Below, one piece after another: positions 58,049 to 64,000 of a DNA stretch of 64,000 nt. The notes under the pieces are model-generated. The model ran no database searches and was not told the origin of the DNA. It saw only the letters and a list, made by a program, of their open reading frames with translations. Position 1 is the stretch's first letter. Each line of letters starts with the position of its first letter. A program made the position numbers and the translations under genes. The stretch comes from Cheiracanthium punctorium (lineage: Eukaryota > Arthropoda > Arachnida > Araneae > Cheiracanthiidae). The stretch is from NCBI GenBank assembly GCA_038373885.1, contig JAWZYV010013274.1, positions 992,001 through 1,056,000 of the forward strand, given 5' to 3'.

Positions 58049-58550
58049 CTTCCTCTCTTCGTAATAGTCAAACTCTACAATAAATCATTCAATTGTTCTA
58101 AAATTTTATCGTTTGTTTTTTATGCATGTTCTTTACATCCACCAATTTTTATCGCAATCGGACAATTCCTTCTTTTTTTTATCTTTTTTCTTATAGAGTG
58201 TATTTGGATATAAACGTTTATTTCTAGAGTGCAAAAAGTTCTTTTCTTTCTTAATTTCCGTACGACCCCTGAAATGCAACCATCAGACGCGAATTTTTCC
58301 CTTCGACAACCATTGAAAAATGGTTTAAGTCATCATATATTTATCTTCATATCTCTGGCACAAGATATCATTCTCAAATTTTATACATCACCCCACTAGT
58401 GTATGGGCCACATTACACTAATTAGGAATTTTTTTTATACTGGATTCGTATGCATATTTAAAAAAGTATCACTTTGAAAAAAATTTCAATTTAAACTGCC
58501 GGCCTGTTTCCAATGGATAAAGATTGTTACCATCTCTTTGGAACAAAACC

Positions 58551-59483
58551 TACTCGTTTAAATATATTGAGAGAAGCACAGATACACGTCTCTACCATAA
58601 AAAAAAAAAATTCCTTTGTACAAACGCCCGTACTTCCTCTCGGCTCGAAATACGTTAAATTACTCATATATTGCTTCATGATATGAGAAATATATGGAGA
58701 TCCGGAAACATACTCCGCGCTCAAGTAATCCCTTTAAACCCTCATTTTTGAGTTCTCATTTCCCTCAGCACGTGCATATAAACTAAGCATCTTTAAAATT
58801 CATCTTTTAAAAAAAAAAGAACGGTGTCTAGGATCGATATTCCACTCTGCTGTAATCGAAAATAAGAATCGCCAGACGAGGAAAAAAAAAAAAAAAAAAG
58901 GCTTCATGTTTATAAAAGTCATACGCTGTTGTTGTTATTGTTCCGATTCCTGTTAAAATTCTTAAACAATTCAACCCCTGAAAGAGAGCTGGTGGAAGTT
59001 GCTCCTATGAGACAGATCGTATAATGAAGAAGAAAACACACACATACATACACAGGGCAACAACGACTCGAGGTGTTTTTTTTTTTTTTTTTTTTCTATA
59101 CGATGTCGTTTAATGGCTGGAACATAAAAGAGTTGCCCAGAAGGTGTAAGATTAAAGAGGACCTGGCACTCTCTTTGATAACGAAACCCATTTGGTGGGC
59201 TGGGCGAACATAATACGGTTAACATCGTTTCCGTTGAACGGGATCAGGTTGTGAACCCACGGGGATGTGTGTGTGTGTAATAAGAAGGAAGGCCGCCTTC
59301 GAGCTTGATTTTTCTAAGGTATCGCGAGAAGAAAAGAGAAAAGTGAGGTTTTTCATTAAAAATATTAAAGTATTTAAGATGGGTCTCTCTTACAATCAAG
59401 TTCTTGCATCGTTAAGTATCCAGTATAGTGAAATTTTGAAAATATTAAGTGTTGATTTTGTAAAAGTAAAACAGGGACAATCG
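58551..59483. other. AT-rich stretch with homopolymers
   Basis: Poly-A at 58600-58611 and 58881-58899, poly-T at 59077-59095, and a (GT)n run at 59266-59277. No gene recognised. Confidence 0.55.
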
Positions 59484-59742
59484 TTTTGTTTGCTTGTTTG
59501 TGTGTTATAGCAAGTCTGCAGGAAGGGCAGTTTCCTACAGGGGAGGTGCTTCGGACCGAGGACTTTTTAAAGGGTTCTATTCTAACGCTCATTCACGTTA
59601 CAGCTGGAAAAAACCGATCAAAACGCCAGACCGTTAGATCGACAGCCGTGACGATCGTTCGGTGTCGATCCCGAACGTGGGGCCTTCACACTTCAGCCGT
59701 CTGCCATGTTCAGTGCCTTAACCACTCGGTCATAGTGGGGTT
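59484..59742 (-). mobile_element. tRNA-derived SINE, copy 5 (minus strand)
   Basis: On the minus strand it reads CACTATGACCGAGTGGTTAA as the A-box head, GATCTAACGGTCTGGCGTTT in the body, CCCTTTAAAAAGTCCTCGG, and GCTATAACACACAAAC at the tail. The 122-codon plus-strand frame over it is a shadow. Confidence 0.8.
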
Positions 59743-59885
59743 AAAACCGGGAAAAACTAAATCACATAATATAATGTTAAAAGTCATTATAGCTTTGGAA
59801 CAAATAATTAGGGTAAGTCCGTTAGAGTTGCCGCACCCTTTGTATTTCTTGTAACTGTCGATAGATAGCAGTCAAACCCACAGTA

Positions 59886-60117
59886 CGCTCTAAAAAATTT
59901 TTTTTTCAATCAGTTGATTACTAAGAAACTTAAACAAGGATGCCATCACTTTTTTTAGTATGATACCATAACTTTTCTTAGTATAACTATTAAATAAGAC
60001 CATGTATGTCAATTGATTTACATGGTTTTATTTAGCAGTGATACTAAGAAAACTTATGGCATCTTTGTTTCTAAGATATTTCTTAGTAATCCACTGATTT
60101 TTTTTGTTTTTTGAGTG
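59886..60117. mobile_element. 232-bp MITE with TA target (CACTC/CGCTC ends)
   Basis: The left end CGCTCTAAAAAA...CAATCAGTTGATTACTAAGAAA and the right end TTTCTTAGTAATCCACTGATT...TTTTTTGAGTG are inverted. An inner ATGCCAT / ATGGCAT pair is also inverted. TA lies outside both ends (59884-59885 and 60118-60119). Non-coding, probably mariner/Tc1-mobilised. Confidence 0.82.
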
Positions 60118-60119
60118 TA

Positions 60120-62369
60120 TATGTGTGCAATGAGATTTCCTTAACCAATGAATAGCTTGAATCCCTTTTAATGTTTTGCCTGTAATTATACAAGCGCTTA
60201 TTTTGAGATAAGCGCATGATTTCACTATAAAAGCTTTTAAACACGTTATGCTGAAGTGCTTTTTTTTACACTAATTACTGAATCCATTCATGATTTCGAA
60301 GTCAAAACTAAGTGTAGCACCTGTATGGAGTACTGTGTATATGGTTACGCCATTTTCCGTTGCGAGGACAGGCAATTGTGATGTGTACCGTACAAAATGG
60401 GACAGATGACGCACAGGCATTCAGGTATATATGATGCAGTTTCTTTTGTACAGGATTAGCAAAATTTTAAATTATCTCCTTGTCTTATTTTTTTTTTATA
60501 TTACTGAATTTATGTTACTGGAATATATTTGCTGTATTTGTTAAATATTATTAACATTTTTTTTTTTCATTTTACACAAACTGACGAAGTTGGGCATGTT
60601 ATTAGTCGTTAATTGCAATTGTAATAATTCTGTATTTTAACGATCTGAATTAAATGAAATGTTGTTTTTAAAAACTAGATATAAACTGTTAATTTGTTTA
60701 CAGATTTTACTAGAAATCCCACATTTAAAAAAATAAAGCAATGTTAATACAAGTAAAACAATGTAAACACAAATACACTGATGTTACGTTGTTGATGGAA
60801 CAACAATTAAAATTCGATTCAAAAATATAAGAATTTAATTTTAGTAATGAACTAAGTAGGCAGACTAGCATATTGATTTAAAACTACTAGTACGTCTCTT
60901 TATACTAATTTAGTATCTTTTTGTTATTAAATAGGTAATTATAGTCCAGATATGAATATGTTTTTGAGTATTTTTTTCATTTTTTATTTCATTCTCTTCT
61001 TATGACAGGCGCTCCATAACTCCTGCATAATTCACAAAAGCAGCGTCTCACCCGCAATTGCAATTTTGGAAAAACATTTGTTAACAAATATTAATTATTT
61101 TTTTTAGATTTTTTGTCGCAGTATACATGTTCTATATATTCTACTATAAATAGCACAGCACCATTTATTTTACTGCATGTGCAGTCTGGGATTTTACCTA
61201 TATTACCCTAAATTTTTTATAAACCCTGTATGAATAAAACTATTATTAGTTGGCGATATGTTCAGAATTATTAAAATTCTTAAGTTTTTTGAGATGCATA
61301 TTTGCAGAGGTCAACTATTTCTAAAAGTTAATTGAGAGCAAAAGTATTTAATATGTTTAAGAAAGCAAAACTAGCTGATATTGCTGCAATAGGATTTTTG
61401 TCTTGATTTACCAAAGACTTTTGTTATAGACTAACTAAAGTGATGTTTTTGCCTGCTCACTAGGAATAAACAAAGCAAAATAATTGTTTTTTTTTAATCT
61501 CACAAATAATAAAAGTATTGTACCCCCTTGATAATATTTATCCGTGCCATATATTAGTTGGGAGATTAAATCTCAGGAAACAGGCGAGATAATGTACTTC
61601 AGAAAAGCAAGAAAAGCAATAAAGCAGTTTTAAAATAAATACTCTGATGATAACAATCTGAATCTTAATTAGAAAAATGTCTTGTATAATATTAAAAAGA
61701 AGTACGAATATTTTTTATTAAATCTAATAACTTTCGTAAGAAAATACTGCTAAAAGATATTTCAATTTTTCAAAGCAATACCGAAGATACTTTTAAATAA
61801 GCTTATAATTTTTTTTTCTTTTTTCTTTTTTTTTTTTTTGGGGGGGGGGTGGTAATTACCCTAGAATTACACTTAAAACAAAAATTAAGTGAAATTTTTA
61901 GATAATTATACGCAATAATTCCTTAACAACATTAACACTAAAACTATTAAAATATAATAAATAACCAAATTGTTCAGAATAATAGAACATAATACTTTTT
62001 TTTGGCTATTTTACCAACGAAAATTATACAAAAATCGATAAAGGAGATTTAAAAAAAAGTTCGGCAAATTAAACATGGTTATAGTGTTTGACTACTTTAC
62101 TTACTACTCGTATTAAGAATATACTCATATTGGTTTGACTACTGATGTGGAGGAAAAATAGTTAAAAAAAAAAAAAAAAAAAGCAATCGAAAATGATAGC
62201 AGGTTTTTATGCGCTAGTGATTCGTTTGAAAACAGTGAGCTTATTTAAAATAAATAACTTTGATTGTAAAAAAATTTAGATCATAATCAGGAGCATACAA
62301 GCAAGGCCTTTCCGGATCTGTGAATAAATGACGCTTTAGGAAATCAATTTTTCTTTCGTCTTAACAACG
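60120..62369. other. AT-rich stretch with homopolymers, nothing recognised
   Basis: Poly-T then poly-G near 61807-61850 and poly-A at about 62164-62183. No gene or element recognised. Confidence 0.55.
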
Positions 62370-62414
62370 TACGATATGTTTATCCTCTGGACCATGCTTT
62401 TCAGTGATTTTTAT

Positions 62415-62556
62415 GATACCATTATAAGTTCGCATAAATACTCTGGAAAGATCAGCTCGAAGCTGCATAACGCCCTGGTCTCGCGCAAAATATCTGATTG
62501 GAAGAACAATGCATTCTCTATGACAAAAGGCCTTAATGGAAGGCTCTTGGGAGTAA
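62415..62556 (-). other. Possible isolated exon (minus strand)
   Basis: A block of raised GC content is open on both strands. On the minus strand a pyrimidine-rich tract (TTTTATTCTCCTTTGTTACTCCCAAG) would serve as acceptor. The frame SLPLRPFVIENALFFQSDIL followed by RETRALCSFELIFPEYLCEL runs to a donor-like ATG|GTATCA. No domain recognised. The plus-strand frame (62376-62585) is an equal-length alternative. Confidence 0.25.
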
Positions 62557-62589
62557 CAAAGGAGAATAAAATAATTACGTTTTAGCTTA

Positions 62590-64000
62590 TTAAATCTGCT
62601 TTCTCTTTTCTTAGGGAAAAGAAAAATGAGCTCTTAGAATAAACTTGCTTTTTTTTTTCTTCTTAAAAAGAAAGAAAAAAATGGGAGAAAAATCGGCATA
62701 AATAAGCATTAAAAATAGGACAAGAATCGATAGAGTAATTATTTCCCAACACGTAAGCTGCTAATTTTAACAACGAATTTTTACAGTGGGAGGGTTGGAA
62801 AAGGGAGAGGAAATCAGCGTTTGTTATTTATTTTTCCCTTGATGAGGCAGGTCCTTTTCTTTTATACTTTTTTTTTATCGGCATAAGCAAAACGGCCAAA
62901 GTTTGAAAGAAAACAATTAGCTTTATTTAATTGATGTTGAATTGAATGGAAAGTTAATCTTTTTAAATGAAATTTCTAGCTCATCAGTGAATTCTACTGA
63001 GTATTATTACGAGTACTTGAGAGATTTTTCTGTGATAATAAAAAAGAGAGGGAAATAAAAACACCATAACAATGTAAATGAAAGAAAGGAAAAAATTAAG
63101 TTATCTTGTCAAGTAAACTTTAATATGCCTTCGTGAGCAATCTTGAGTTTTTGGAGCAGGGAAAATTACCTCCCATTTTAAGTACGATTCAAATTTGCGA
63201 TAATTTGTTTTATAGATTGCCATAGTTAGCTCGGATTACCTAGAGAGTATCGTGATAAAGCTTTTTATCTTATAAAAGCGGGGGGAAAAACTGAAGTTTG
63301 ATTGTGAAAAAAAAATTGAAAATGAATTCATAATCCTTTTTATACTACATCATAATTTATTTTAATGGTAACTGTCTAGGATCTAGGGATTTACGGATGT
63401 AAAATATTTTACTGATACATTCTAGTATTAATGAACTTCTTTGTGTTTCATGTAAGATGTGCAATTATACTAAAAAAAATATTTTCGGGAAAAAAAATTT
63501 GTTTATTTATTTTTTGAAGACTTCCTTCCGAGTCCAATATTGCTACCAGATTGGGTATTTGAATGCGCACTAAAACCAAGGACTGCTGTTCATAACGGTA
63601 CCCGGCAAAGCAAGCGACTATTTTTTCTTTTAAATTCATTTATTAGTTTAACAAATGCCAAGCCGTTTCCCCTTAGGACACTAGATTACGATTTTTGTAA
63701 TATTTTTCAATTCAAATTATTCGTTTCAGAAGCCTCGTCCAAATGAGCAAGAATCATGGGTTATCTGGAAATGCACAAAACGCGGTCAGACGAAGTAACC
63801 AAATTAAAACGATAGAGGTAAACTGTAAGAAATACCTGTAATTTTACCACATATATTGCTGTAAAATAACACAGCATCCAAAAGTACTGCAGCTTTGGAG
63901 TACAGCAATGTGTATTGTAAATCCACTCGCGAAATGTTGATAAACCAATCACGAAGAACCTTGTACAACAAATTTACACAGTCTTTACATCACAACGTGT
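62590..64000. other. AT-rich stretch, nothing firmly recognised
   Basis: A short open stretch after TCGTTTCAG at about 63729 (KPRPNEQESWVIWKCTKRGQ) resembles the end of an exon, but is too short to assign. Nothing else is supported. Confidence 0.45.

Larger units (their letters stand above)
56497..58200 (+). mobile_element. Tc1-like transposon, complete with TIRs but dead
   Basis: Termini CACTCTATAACAAAAAA and TTTTTTCTTATAGAGTG are inverted repeats. An inner match (CCCGATTGTAATGAAATT versus the inverse of TTTTATCGCAATCGGAC) lies 30-60 bp in. TA is duplicated outside (56495-56496 and 58201-58202). Total 1704 bp, of which about 285 bp is a later MITE insertion. Confidence 0.92.
56237..58550. 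mobile_element. Long-inverted-repeat element split by a Tc1 insertion
   Basis: The left arm (56237-56495) starts ACAGGGTGTCCCAGAAATAT and contains CCATTAGAAATAGGTGAGCA. The right arm (58203-58550) contains the inverse (TTTCCAATGGATAAAGATTG) and GTATGGGCCACATTACACTA. Both arms match the unbroken relative at 9327-10090. The Tc1 element occupies the middle. Non-coding host element. Confidence 0.75.

Noticed and set aside
59486..59854. 122-codon plus-strand ORF
   Set aside because: It overlies a minus-strand SINE copy and continues into unrelated sequence.

Overview
This is an AT-rich, repeat-dense piece of a eukaryotic nuclear genome, almost certainly an arthropod. A chelicerate such as a spider is my best guess, based on the mix of tRNA-headed SINEs, Ty3/Gypsy LTRs beginning TGTTAC, Helitrons ending in a CCGT-hairpin plus CTAG, and mariner/Tc1 remnants. 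There is no bacterial-style gene organisation, no operon, no rRNA and no intact long ORF. Every long open frame is a transposon remnant, a candidate exon or chance.

Layout. 0-6 kb: TA-flanked MITEs and a 2.1-kb Helitron (3749-5838) carrying a minisatellite. 6-14 kb: two SINE-like units, a long-inverted-repeat element (9327-10090), a MITE, and a rearranged Ty3/Gypsy fragment (11935-13064) in which an LTR and primer-binding site are joined through an antisense tRNA-Leu half to the RNase H region of pol. 14-25 kb: two probable solo Gypsy LTRs (14850-15712 and 21378-22294), short MITEs, a dead Tc-type transposase split by a perfect palindromic MITE, and a deleted mariner. 26-29 kb: three copies of one tRNA-derived SINE. 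29-36 kb: the only stretch that looks genic. Two exon-like segments with matching phase-0 splice sites (33493-33645 and 35372 onward) are followed by AATAAA at 36074; a less certain upstream exon lies at 29682 next to a GC-richer promoter-like patch, and a 322-bp tandem array would sit in the intervening intron. 36-39 kb: a duplicated segment around a CA repeat and a cluster of GGAGCG palindromes.

39.9-41.9 kb: a Helitron containing a hAT-like MITE that itself contains another hAT-like MITE. 44.8-45.6, 51.2-53.1 and 54.4-55.2 kb: three members of a repeat family defined by a 173-bp tandem unit, a tetranucleotide run and a terminal hairpin. The middle one lies inside a second, minus-strand Helitron (48913-53385). 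53.9-60.1 kb: long-TIR MITEs, two more SINEs, and a three-layer nest (inverted-repeat element, then Tc1, then a TTAA-flanked MITE). From 60.1 kb to the end I see mainly AT-rich unique or decayed sequence, with one GC-richer exon-like patch near 62.4 kb.

The window works as a fossil bed of nested mobile elements. The points most worth a second look are the tRNA-Leu/retrotransposon junction, the 173-bp hairpin-ended family, the nested insertions that give a relative age order, and the unrecognised gene at 29-36 kb. All family assignments were read by eye, without database searches.
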